Assembly (NCBI GenBank): GCA_003023405.1
Contig: PXST01000021.1
Coordinates: 1 to 37,884 of the forward strand
Length of the DNA stretch: 37,884 bases
DNA from: Halobacteriales archaeon SW_8_68_21
GTDB lineage: Archaea; Halobacteriota; Halobacteria; Halobacteriales; Haloferacaceae
Direction: 5' to 3'
Part shown: in pieces, positions 17,016 to 24,004 of the stretch
Layout of the letters: each line of letters opens with the position of its first letter
Position numbering within the stretch: the stretch's first letter is position 1
Program-made: the position numbers and the translations under genes
Notes under the pieces: model-generated
What the model saw: only the letters and a program-made list of their open reading frames with translations
The model's database searches: none
Told to the model about the DNA's origin: nothing

Positions 17016-18554
17016 ATGAGCGAGGAGGACGACTGGTTCGAGCGCGCGTTGCGCGGGACCGACGAGGGGCCCGACGAGCCGCCGGTGGAGGGCGAAGAGA
17101 CCGACGACGGCGACGGTGAGGAGCCGGAACCGAACGACGAAGCGGCCGAATCCGACGGCGCTGACCCCGACGCGGGCGTCGTCGAGGGCATTCCTGACGA
17201 GGCCGAGGGCATTCCTGACGAGGCCGAGGGCATTCCTGACGAGGGCGTCCCCGACGACCCGGCGAGAGCGATCGGGATCGGGACCGGCGACGAAGAAGCA
17301 AACGAAGACCCGTTCGGCGGCGACGAGGAGGCCAGCGAGGACCCGTTCGGCGGCGCGAACGAGGACGGGACCGACGTCTTCGGCGGCGATGCCGACGGCG
17401 GGGGAGCGGCCGACGACTCCGCGACCGACGACTCCGCAGACGACGGCGTTCCCGCGGAGGCGTTCGGCGACGTGGACATCGACCCCGACGAGGGGAGCTT
17501 CGGTTCCTCCGGCGGTGACGACTCCTCCGGCGGCGGCGACCCATTCGGCGGTGGGACTGACGCCGGTGCCGACGCCGAAAGCGGTGCGGGTGGCGAGAGT
17601 GGCGGAACGGACCCGTTCGGCGACGACGACCCCTTCAGCGGGAGCCGGAACGGCAGGTCCGGCGGTGCGGGCGACGTGGGCGGCGACGGGCAGTCTGGCG
17701 GGTCCGGGGATGACGCCGGTAACGACCCCTTCGGCGGCTACCGCGGGTCCGCGGCCAGAGACAACGACGAGTTCGGGTTCGACGACCTCGACGAGGGCGA
17801 CGGGGGACCGGGGGAGGCGACCGACTTCGAAGTCGACCCCGACGAGTTCGAGTCGGAGATCGAACGGACCGACATCGGGATCGAGGGGCTTGACGACATG
17901 ATTCTCGGCGGCGTCCCCAGCCGGTCGCTGTTGTCGGTCATCGGCGGTGCCGGGACCGGGAAGACGACGTTCGCGCTCCAGTTCCTCAACCACGCCCTCG
18001 AATCGGGGAACAAGGGGATATACATCACTCTCGAACAGACCCGCGAGTCGATATACGACACGGCCGACGAGAAGGGATGGTCGTTCCGCGAGCACGCCGA
18101 CGAGGACCGCCTCGCGGTCGTCGCCATCGACCCCATCGAGATGGCCAACTCGCTGTCGTCGATCCGCAACGACCTCATCCGGCTCATCGCCGAGTTCGAC
18201 GCGGACCGGCTGGTACTCGACTCCGTCTCACTTCTAGAGATGATGTACGACCACCCCGCGAAGCGCCGCTCGGAGGTGTTCGGGTTCACGCGCTCGCTGA
18301 AGGAGGCGGGGGTGACGACCCTGCTCACCTCCGAGGCGAGCGAGGACACCCCGTACGCGTCCCGTCACGGGATCGTCGAATACCTCACTGACGCCGTCTT
18401 CGTCCTCCAGTACGTCCGGGGATCGGACCTCCGCGAGACGCGACTGGCCGTCGAGATCCAGAAGATCCGCGACGCGAACCACTCCCGCGAGACGAAGCCC
18501 TACGACATCACCGACACCGGGATTTCGGTACACGATCAGGCGAACATCTTCTGA
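17016..18554 (+). CDS. KaiC-like RecA-superfamily ATPase with long disordered DPFGG-repeat N-terminus
   Basis: A protein of 512 residues. About residues 285-512 form a single KaiC/RecA domain: DIGIEGLDDMILGGVPSRSL, Walker A IGGAGTGKTTFALQFL (near 309-317), YITLEQTRESIY, and Walker B DADRLVLDSVSLLE. The first 280 residues are Asp/Glu/Gly/Ser-rich and disordered. They contain three tandem GIPDEAE-type units and at least four DPFGG copies plus variants (DVFGG, DPFGD, DPFSG), which look like short linear binding motifs. Haloarchaeal KaiC-like ATPases with one domain are often signalling or motility related; no specific role is visible. The ATG at 17016 directly starts the acidic region. It is not followed by a KaiB- or ArlH-context gene. 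Confidence 0.88.
   Translation: MSEEDDWFERALRGTDEGPDEPPVEGEETDDGDGEEPEPNDEAAESDGADPDAGVVEGIPDEAEGIPDEAEGIPDEGVPDDPARAIGIGTGDEEANEDPFGGDEEASEDPFGGANEDGTDVFGGDADGGGAADDSATDDSADDGVPAEAFGDVDIDPDEGSFGSSGGDDSSGGGDPFGGGTDAGADAESGAGGESGGTDPFGDDDPFSGSRNGRSGGAGDVGGDGQSGGSGDDAGNDPFGGYRGSAARDNDEFGFDDLDEGDGGPGEATDFEVDPDEFESEIERTDIGIEGLDDMILGGVPSRSLLSVIGGAGTGKTTFALQFLNHALESGNKGIYITLEQTRESIYDTADEKGWSFREHADEDRLAVVAIDPIEMANSLSSIRNDLIRLIAEFDADRLVLDSVSLLEMMYDHPAKRRSEVFGFTRSLKEAGVTTLLTSEASEDTPYASRHGIVEYLTDAVFVLQYVRGSDLRETRLAVEIQKIRDANHSRETKPYDITDTGISVHDQANIF
17184..17246 (+). repeat. 21-bp tandem repeat (three units) in the KaiC-like gene
   Basis: The unit GAGGGCATTCCTGACGAGGCC is present as two exact copies and a third copy with one change, coding EGIPDEA, EGIPDEA and EGIPDEG. 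It uses the rarer ATT and CCT codons in every copy, so the units arose by recent duplication. Confidence 0.9.
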
Positions 18555-18617
18555 GCGGACCGAGTGACATCGTATTTAAATTGGTAGCGCGTCGGACGGG
18601 GCACGAGCGAGAGACGT

Positions 18618-18867
18618 ACCGTCCGGGAGTTGAACCGGAACCAGACGTACTCGCACGTTTCACCCGCTGTGCGCGACTGGTAGCGTTCAACTCCGTCTGG
18701 TGTTTTCTCTCACTACGTTCGAGGAATACACCGTCCGGGAATTGAACCGGAATCAGACGTGCTCGCTCACTGCTCGCGGCTTCGCCGCTCGCGATCGAGG
18801 TGCTCGCGTCGCTCGCACCTCGCACCGTTCGCTGCGCGCGACTGATAGGGTTCAATTCCCTTGGGAT
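18618..18867. repeat. Two degenerate copies of the tRNA-Gly 3' end with inverted T-arm sequences
   Basis: 18618-18636 matches the tRNA-Gly 3' segment (18903-18921) with one change, and 18729-18748 matches 18902-18921 exactly. Past the tRNA part the two copies continue alike for about 15 bp (CGGAA, then CAGACGT, CTCGC). Each copy is closed on its right by an inverted T-arm sequence: GTTCAACTCC at 18686-18695, and GTTCAATTCC at 18850-18859, both preceded by a shared GCGCGACTG. The second copy also holds GC-rich inverted repeats such as CTCGCGGCTTCGCCGCTCGCG. This accounts for the gene-free stretch after the KaiC-like gene. They are probably remnants of earlier events at this tRNA. Confidence 0.75.
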
Positions 18868-18900
18868 ACCTGCGGCTCGCGAGTTGCTCGCCACAGGTAT

Positions 18901-18970
18901 GCACCGTCCGGGAATTGAACCCGGGCTATTAGCTTGGGAAGCTAATGTCCTACCACTGGACCAACGGTGC
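18901..18970 (-). tRNA. tRNA-Gly (anticodon CCC)
   Basis: Read on the minus strand it folds as a complete tRNA of 70 nt plus discriminator. Acceptor GCACCGT pairs with ACGGTGC, the D stem is GTCC/GGAC, the anticodon stem TTAGC/GCTAA closes the loop TTCCCAA (anticodon CCC), and the T stem CCGGG/CCCGG closes TTCAATT. CCA is not encoded. Its 5' half and upstream region form the left copy of the 89-bp direct repeat, so the intact tRNA sits at the left junction of an integrated element. A promoter-like TTCAAG lies about 30 nt upstream, inside the repeat. Confidence 0.96.
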
Positions 18971-19020
18971 TCGATTCGAGGTACCCGACCGTCCCACTTG
19001 AACGTAGCGTTTCCGCCGAC
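18932..19020. repeat. Left attachment-site repeat (attL), 89 bp
   Basis: Identical over 89 bp to 25254-25342. It starts at GCTTGGG in the anticodon arm of tRNA-Gly, covers the tRNA 5' half, and runs 50 bp beyond the tRNA 5' end to GCCGAC. Outside these limits the two copies differ on both sides. The crossover point within the repeat is not visible; the anticodon loop is the usual place for this recombinase class. Confidence 0.92.
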
Positions 19021-19851
19021 GGGACCCACACGCTTACACCGAGAATCCAGAGACACCGACGTAGCACTTCTCACACGTCGTGTTAGTGAGCATCGGCGGT
19101 GTGGTCTGTCACCCGCTACTGACTGTGCGAGCATCACTCGACGCCGAATACAACACAACACAATCATAAAAATCTCCACCACGATGACTTACAGACAACT
19201 GTTATAGAACCCAACTAACGACCGATCAAACCCCGACTGAGAATCGACGTGATACCGTAGATCGCATGGGATAACGCCGATTTAGTAATATAATATTTCT
19301 GAGTATAAAACAGATCCATACGGAATTTTACTATCAGTTAGCGAGGTGATTACATCGCTATTTATGGCCCAACAGACGACACTCTAAGCTGTTTCTCACC
19401 CAAGAGGATGGGATACCCCTTGGAGCAGAACTAACGCGCTCTGTGGCGGCTATAAGACACTACAGAGGCAAGTTTGTGGCTCCACAGAGATGCCACCGAA
19501 CGACTCGGTTCATCGTTGTTTCTATACTCCGCAGATCTCCGCAACCACCAGTCATCAAGTAACCACAGATCCGAGGCGATCTATATTCTTACAGGCTATA
19601 TCATAATACCCGACAGATTTTTAAACTCGCCACTCTAAGAGAGACCAAGCGAAGTCAAATCTATAGATAAAAGACATACCCTCCGCTAACAGTCTGAAAA
19701 AGTCAGAGATGGGATGCTGACTGGTGGGACAGTCCTCTGATGGGTGAGACGTTTGGGAACGTACTCACACTATCCTAACAGCCAGTACCTATTAAATGGT
19801 GCTGTATTTCCATCAACGACACTTCTGAGAGTTGGCTTTGCGACATCCGAT
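19021..19851. other. AT-rich noncoding left arm of the element
   Basis: No convincing gene in about 830 bp. The stretch has AT-rich patches (around 19281-19310 and 19660-19680), an imperfect inverted repeat (GTGGCGGCTATAAG near 19443 with GGCTCCACAGAGATGCCAC near 19479), and a GTGAGAC motif at 19744-19750 that recurs elsewhere in the element. CTATTAAATGG (about 19788-19798) is a possible promoter for the HTH-HNH gene, about 55 nt before its start. Confidence 0.5.
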
Positions 19852-20391
19852 ATGTCAGCAAGCAATGACGGCCACGAGCCTGACGACGCGACGTACAACC
19901 AGCCACAGGTAAAGCCGTACCAAAACCGTGAGCGGCTGAAAGAACTATATCACGAACAGGATCTGACGCAGTACGAGATAGGCGAGAAGTTCAACATTGA
20001 CCAGACCACCGTTCACTACTGGCTTGACAAGTTCGATTTACTGGAAGCACCGAAGACATTTTATCGGCGTGAAATGGACAGCGGCAAGATCCGACTTGAG
20101 CCAGCAGGCACGGATGAACAGTCGTTCTATATTCACCAAGTCGTTGCGTTAGAGGACTACTCTGTTAGTGAAGTCTTTGACGAAGACAACCACGTCCATC
20201 ACATGATGGGATCGCCACAGGCTGTAGATGTTCCTGAGAATCTTGAAGTGTTGGAGGGTGGCGAACACGTCAGAAGGCACGCCGAAGGGACGGCAACTGT
20301 CGATCATAGGGTAGTATTGGAGCATATGACTGGCGAGTTTGAGCCTGTTGCGGTTAAAACCAGTACTGCCACGGGTCACGCCGATGACTGA
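19852..20391 (+). CDS. HTH plus HNH-type endonuclease-like protein of the element
   Basis: A protein of 179 residues. Residues 36-62 (QDLTQYEIGEKFNIDQTTVH and the following YWLDKF) form a classic helix-turn-helix. Residues 91-145 read SFYIHQVVALEDYS, then NHVHHMMGSPQAVDVPENLE, then GGEHVRRHAEG. This is the layout of an HNH domain, with His 116/117, Asn 130 and His 139/143 as likely key residues. HTH-HNH proteins occur as homing-type endonucleases in viruses and plasmids; here it could cut DNA, regulate, or both. The ATG at 19852 (MSASNDGHEP) was chosen because the frame upstream lacks protein character. It overlaps the Rep-like gene by 8 bp, so translation is probably coupled. Confidence 0.75.
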   Translation: MSASNDGHEPDDATYNQPQVKPYQNRERLKELYHEQDLTQYEIGEKFNIDQTTVHYWLDKFDLLEAPKTFYRREMDSGKIRLEPAGTDEQSFYIHQVVALEDYSVSEVFDEDNHVHHMMGSPQAVDVPENLEVLEGGEHVRRHAEGTATVDHRVVLEHMTGEFEPVAVKTSTATGHADD

Positions 20392-21424
20392 CGTTAACTA
20401 TGTAAGTACCTCCAAAAAATCTCAATCTCCATCACAACAGGCGAGGACAAAACACCTCCCCGACAGCGAAGCGGCAGATCCCGAACGGGTCGACCACGAG
20501 CAACGACGGTCCACGCAATTAGTTCACAGTGGGTTCGACACCCACAATACCAGAAAGCCGCTCGTGGAGTGTGGTTGCGGGGGGTGTTCCCCCACTGTCG
20601 ACCCGTTAGCCGACGAGAACCACGCGTTCAGGGACTCGTTACAGGCACGAGACGTATGCCCCTCGCCACAACCAATGACCGTAGAGCGGGCGTCAGAAGC
20701 ATATCTAATCTACCAGAGGGCGGCTGAAAACAAGCCCGATATGACGAGTCTGTTGGAGCACACGAAAAACAGATACGCGAGACTGCTCGGGGGCGACGTG
20801 GAGGTCCGCGACCGTATGGACGACCCCACGTTGTTGTTCTTGTCGCTCCGCGTTAGCCCGATCCACCGTGAAAACGGGCAACGGCGGTGGGTTCATCCTG
20901 TGACGTTAGACACCCGACTATCTGACGCATGGGAAAACGTCCGAGCCGTGTTGAACTACCAACTCCGTGACTATACCACAGAATATTTCTGGATAACAGC
21001 TGCGACGGACTCGGCGGCGACCCCACATAGACACGTTTTGATGTACGTCGAAGACCTCGACGACACCGTGGGGATTGATGTTGCCCGTAGCGCGGTAGAT
21101 TCGTTCGTGGACAGCACGCAAGGAGCCGAACACGCCTTCCACCCCGTTGAACCAGAGGAAAGTGACGCTGGAATTGTCTTCCACGACCCGCCACTGGCAG
21201 ATCAGGCGATGGATAACCACCCGATTAGCCACCACGAGATTCCCTTTGGCGTCCCCTCGGTCCCGATCTTCTACATGGCAAACCAGATGCCCCACTGGTC
21301 GTTGAAAAACGTGTATGACCCGACGAGCGACGTTCACACGAACTCGACGGCGGTCGACGGCGGCGCAACAGCGTGGGCGTCACCGAACAAGTGGATCGGG
21401 AGTAGCAACGGGTTCCCGATGTAG
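20384..21424 (+). CDS. Rep-like protein of the element (HUH endonuclease-type pattern)
   Basis: A protein of 346 residues starting at an ATG inside the end of the HTH-HNH gene. The C-terminal half resembles rolling-circle Rep proteins: a beta strand LLFLSLRVSP (motif 1 position), a helix-rich spacer, then TEYFWITAATDSAATPHRHV with PHRH (His 215, His 217) followed by LMYVEDLDD (motif 2 position). A later IFYMANQMPHW could hold the nicking tyrosine. The N-terminal part has a Cys cluster ECGCGGCSP (Cys 63, 65, 68), possibly metal-binding. The residue between the two histidines is Arg, not hydrophobic as in a strict HUH motif, so the call is an inference from layout. An alternative is a haloarchaeal plasmid protein of other function. 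Confidence 0.5.
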   Translation: MTDVNYVSTSKKSQSPSQQARTKHLPDSEAADPERVDHEQRRSTQLVHSGFDTHNTRKPLVECGCGGCSPTVDPLADENHAFRDSLQARDVCPSPQPMTVERASEAYLIYQRAAENKPDMTSLLEHTKNRYARLLGGDVEVRDRMDDPTLLFLSLRVSPIHRENGQRRWVHPVTLDTRLSDAWENVRAVLNYQLRDYTTEYFWITAATDSAATPHRHVLMYVEDLDDTVGIDVARSAVDSFVDSTQGAEHAFHPVEPEESDAGIVFHDPPLADQAMDNHPISHHEIPFGVPSVPIFYMANQMPHWSLKNVYDPTSDVHTNSTAVDGGATAWASPNKWIGSSNGFPM

Positions 21425-22292
21425 GGGGTGAAAGGGGAACGCAGTTGACTATGGAATAACCTCCAAAAAGATTCGTTCTATGGATACAGTCGCTCGAAAC
21501 ATTGAATAAGGGCATGCTCCGTGGAGTGACTATTTGTAGCCCTATACTCCGACGTGACGATACGCGCTCGGCGTTTCCAGCGTTCCGAGGGGTAATCATC
21601 CTCTTGATGTGAAAACTCGCTTCACGCGCGTCGCGTGTTGTGTGAAGGATGCGGGGGGACACCGTGGAACCCGTGTGGATCGGGATACGGCGGTGGCCCC
21701 GCACAGGCTCATCTCCCCGCCCCCCGTGGCTCCCCCTGTCGCGTGCGCTCGTGTGTGGGTTGGCCTGTCTCTGTGGGTCGCTCGTGGGTCAGATAGTCCG
21801 TTGGTAGGGGGGGTAGTCGCCTCCGCACCATTCGCTGCCCCTGTCGCGGGCGCTCGGGCGTGTCGGTTGGTGGGTGCCGATATAACCGTCTCATCGAAGC
21901 CGTGACGGAGAAGGGTCGGTCGCCCACTGTCGGCCATCGCGCCCGCGTTACGTGGCTCTGGACCATCAGATATAGACATACAGTAGCTAATACACATAGC
22001 TATGCGGGGGCAACCCGTTCAGAGGTATATGGCTTATCGGTCGACGGGATTCGATACGGTGACCGAGGTCCTCCCGTGGGTATCACGGATGGTCGTCTCT
22101 CGCTACTTGACCCCGTGGGGGACCCCTCTGTTTGGGTGGTGGATATGAAATACTGGGGATACTGTCACTTCACACTGGTACACATTTTTACAAGTACCCG
22201 CGGCCCGTTGCTACTTGTGTCGGGAGTCACCCACGGAGAAAGGCCCGTGTTGGCGCACGGGCGGTGGCTTCCGACTATCCGAGACAGAAGCC
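21425..22292. other. Noncoding stretch of the element with repeats; candidate origin region
   Basis: No coherent gene; the open frames present are Arg/Thr-rich or lack starts. An approximately 31-33 bp direct repeat is present, beginning with the exact CCCCTGTCGCG at 21733-21743 and 21838-21848 and ending with GGTTGG (21763 and 21870). An imperfect inverted repeat (CTTCAC near 21619 with GTGAAG near 21641) and a strong hairpin at 22243-22262 are also present. Lying just downstream of the Rep-like gene, this is the most likely place for a replication origin. That is an inference. Confidence 0.45.
22243..22262 (+). other. GC-rich hairpin upstream of the two small genes
   Basis: GCCCGTG (22243-22249) pairs perfectly with CACGGGC (22256-22262) around the loop TTGGCG. 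It could be a nick-site cruciform of a rolling-circle origin, or a terminator-like or regulatory hairpin 30 bp before the 55-aa gene. No known nick consensus is recognised in it. Confidence 0.45.
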
Positions 22293-22460
22293 ATGAACGC
22301 CAACACGCTCGCCCGACTTGAAGACTCGGGCCACGGTAGCAGCAACGACTCACAGAGCGACACAGAGACGACGGTGACCGCCACGGGTCCGTTGACACAA
22401 GCAATCGCAGAGAACGCGCCCTACGCCACGACTGACACCGCCAGCGAGGTCTCCCAATGA
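22293..22460 (+). CDS. Small element protein (55 aa), unknown
   Basis: The sequence begins MNANTLARLEDSGHGSSNDS and is Ser/Thr/Asp-rich with no domain. The stop overlaps the ATG of the next gene in an ATGA arrangement, which supports translational coupling and hence a real gene. The upstream part of the open frame was left out because it contains the hairpin sequence and has no protein character. It may serve mainly as a leader for the next gene. Confidence 0.5.
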   Translation: MNANTLARLEDSGHGSSNDSQSDTETTVTATGPLTQAIAENAPYATTDTASEVSQ

Positions 22461-22831
22461 GCCGAGATTGGTCCGACTTCGAATCAACCGAGATTGATTC
22501 TGAACGCAGAGACATGGAGATGTTTTCGACGCCCGACAACGAGACTGTGAAAGAGCTTATCGCTAATGCTCGGGATCTTGACGCCGACGACGAACGGGTG
22601 ATAGACGGAACTGGCGGCCTCTGCCCGACGTGGGCCGTGAAGCACAGTCTACTGTTTAACCCAGATCCCCATAATCCGCGAGTCGACCCCGACGGTGAAC
22701 ACGTCCGTTTCACCGTGAGTAGGATAGTTGAGCCGTACTATCACGATGATGATGGTGCGATGTACGTCCGAGTAATCGGGAAGCCGAGCGGGGAGATTGT
22801 CGAAGTTGTCGTCGGCATGGAGTTAATGTAA
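22457..22831 (+). CDS. Element protein of unknown function (124 aa)
   Basis: An acidic protein beginning MSRDWSDFESTEIDSERRDM. The middle has SLLFNPDPHNPRVDPDGEHV and the C-terminus is beta-rich (VRFTVSRIVEPYYHDDDGAM, then VRVIGKPSGEIVEVVVGMEL). The composition is halophilic and codon use matches the element rather than the chromosome. The ATG overlaps the previous stop. No family is recognised. Its position between the presumed origin region and the end of the rightward genes fits an accessory plasmid function; nothing more specific can be said. Confidence 0.65.
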   Translation: MSRDWSDFESTEIDSERRDMEMFSTPDNETVKELIANARDLDADDERVIDGTGGLCPTWAVKHSLLFNPDPHNPRVDPDGEHVRFTVSRIVEPYYHDDDGAMYVRVIGKPSGEIVEVVVGMELM

Positions 22832-23304
22832 GCCGCTCGCAGACCCACGTTCTTTCGGGTTTCACCCCACAGTATAGGGTGGGTATCCCACTTCAGAGGA
22901 AGTTATTCGGTTGGATTAACCAACATAGGCAGTCGTTGGTTAAGACGTGTCTCCCCCGCGGACAGCGACTTTTGATAGTGTAACTGTCAGGTGTATCCTG
23001 TCCGTTGTAGTCCTACAACTCGGGATAGCCTCGTTTATCTCACTGTCTGGTACTACAAATCGAGTCGTAAAATCGCATGATGTAAGCGGGGCGTGTTCTT
23101 TGTATTCTATATTTCACAGAAATATATCCGAAAGGACATACGTGGTTTGATATGTCGTGGTTCCACCGACATGATTCACGGGGCACTTCCCCCCCGACGA
23201 CACACCCCCCGATGTTCACCGAGACGAGAGAATCCCATGAAATAGGATCGTCTGTGTGAGACAATACTACTGTCGCAAAGCGACACAAACGTCCGTCTCA
23301 CACG
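22832..23304. other. Gene-free stretch between convergent small element genes
   Basis: AT-rich sequence without a convincing gene. Short frames at 22947-23150 (plus) and 23040-23288 (minus) are mutually overlapping and lack acidic halophilic composition. The right end carries the first arm of a GTGTGAGAC inverted repeat. Confidence 0.45.
23254..23303. repeat. Inverted repeat GTGTGAGAC/GTCTCACAC
   Basis: GTGTGAGAC at 23254-23262 is matched by GTCTCACAC at 23295-23303, with exact 9-bp arms and 32 bp between. The right arm lies at the 3' end of the small membrane-protein gene. The core GTGAGAC also occurs at 19744, 23559 and, inverted, 23601, so it may be a site for an element-encoded DNA-binding protein. 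Confidence 0.55.
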
Positions 23305-23520
23305 CTACCCGCCGTCGTCGTTCTCGTATTTCCATATTGCTCCGACAGCTGTCAATAGCCCTCCACCGACCATCAGCGGCATCTTGAGCGTCTCCTCACG
23401 ATTTACAATTCGCTCACCGCCGCGATAGATAACTTCCTCGCTGTACTCAGGAAGGACAATGCCCACACCAAGTGCGATTATCCCGACGAACAACACCCAC
23501 CCGATTTGGTCTTCGTTCAT
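23305..23520 (-). CDS. Small two-helix membrane protein of the element (71 aa)
   Basis: Two hydrophobic segments (IGWVLFVGIIALGVGIVLP, then LMVGGGLLTAVGAIW) flank a polar loop (EYSEEVIYRGGERIVNREET), giving a hairpin membrane topology. Small proteins of this shape are frequent in haloarchaeal plasmids and viruses, usually unassigned. It is transcribed toward the 124-aa gene. The region upstream (23521-23610) has an inverted pair of GTGAGAC motifs, so it may be controlled by an element regulator. Confidence 0.7.
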   Translation of the reverse strand: MNEDQIGWVLFVGIIALGVGIVLPEYSEEVIYRGGERIVNREETLKMPLMVGGGLLTAVGAIWKYENDDGG

Positions 23521-24004
23521 GTACTATCCGTCTCGTGTCTATTACGTAAGGATTACCCGTGAGACACAGATACCCCGTCACGCAGTGACACAAGCATCCC
23601 GTCTCACCGTGGGTATATACACGAGACTCATATCCTCAACGACATTACTCAGCTACGACACACTACAAAGGTGATTCGTTAATAGGAATACTCCGTAACA
23701 ACAACAGCATATCCCGTGTGTGGCGAAACCCTCTGCCACAGGGTTCCACGTTGAGACTACAACGGTTTACTTCGTGGCACCGTTCGTTTCCTCACGTCCT
23801 ACTTACAGAACTGAAGGATATTATTGGTGTTGGTGTAGCAGTTACGCGATTAGCAGTAACAGAACATCCCCCTCCACGCCCCTACGATGAGGGGCGACAA
23901 CTAAGCGCGTGTCGCGGATGGGCTTGTCGTCGTCGTCGCGCCAGCGACCGACGACGGCGACCACCCCGACCGCGCACATTTCTCTCCCGTAACAACGGTT
24001 TACA
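23521..24004. other. Intergenic region between recombinase and membrane-protein genes
   Basis: It carries GTGAGAC at 23559-23565 and its inverse at 23601-23607, with a small perfect hairpin between them (GTCAC 23577-23581, GTGAC 23585-23589). The part beyond 23700 shows no gene; the frame 23718-24053 is Arg-rich and runs into the recombinase end. An Arg/GC-rich patch at 23918-23975 resembles chromosome more than element in composition. Confidence 0.45.

Noticed and set aside
16843..17544. Long N-terminal extension of the nadK frame
   Set aside because: Arg-rich antisense shadow of the KaiC-like gene; the TATA spacing and family start both favour 16842.
18508..19207. Open frames running through the tRNA-Gly gene and its repeats
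   Set aside because: They translate tRNA sequence (for example RPGIEPGLLAWEANVLPL), a known misannotation pattern.
21596..22321. Open frames of 98-153 codons in the element's noncoding stretch
   Set aside because: They overlap each other on both strands, are rich in Arg, Thr and Pro, and lack the acidic composition of haloarchaeal proteins.
22947..23288. Short frames on both strands between the 124-aa gene and the membrane-protein gene
   Set aside because: They overlap in opposite directions, lack ribosome-binding or TATA signals and show no halophilic composition.
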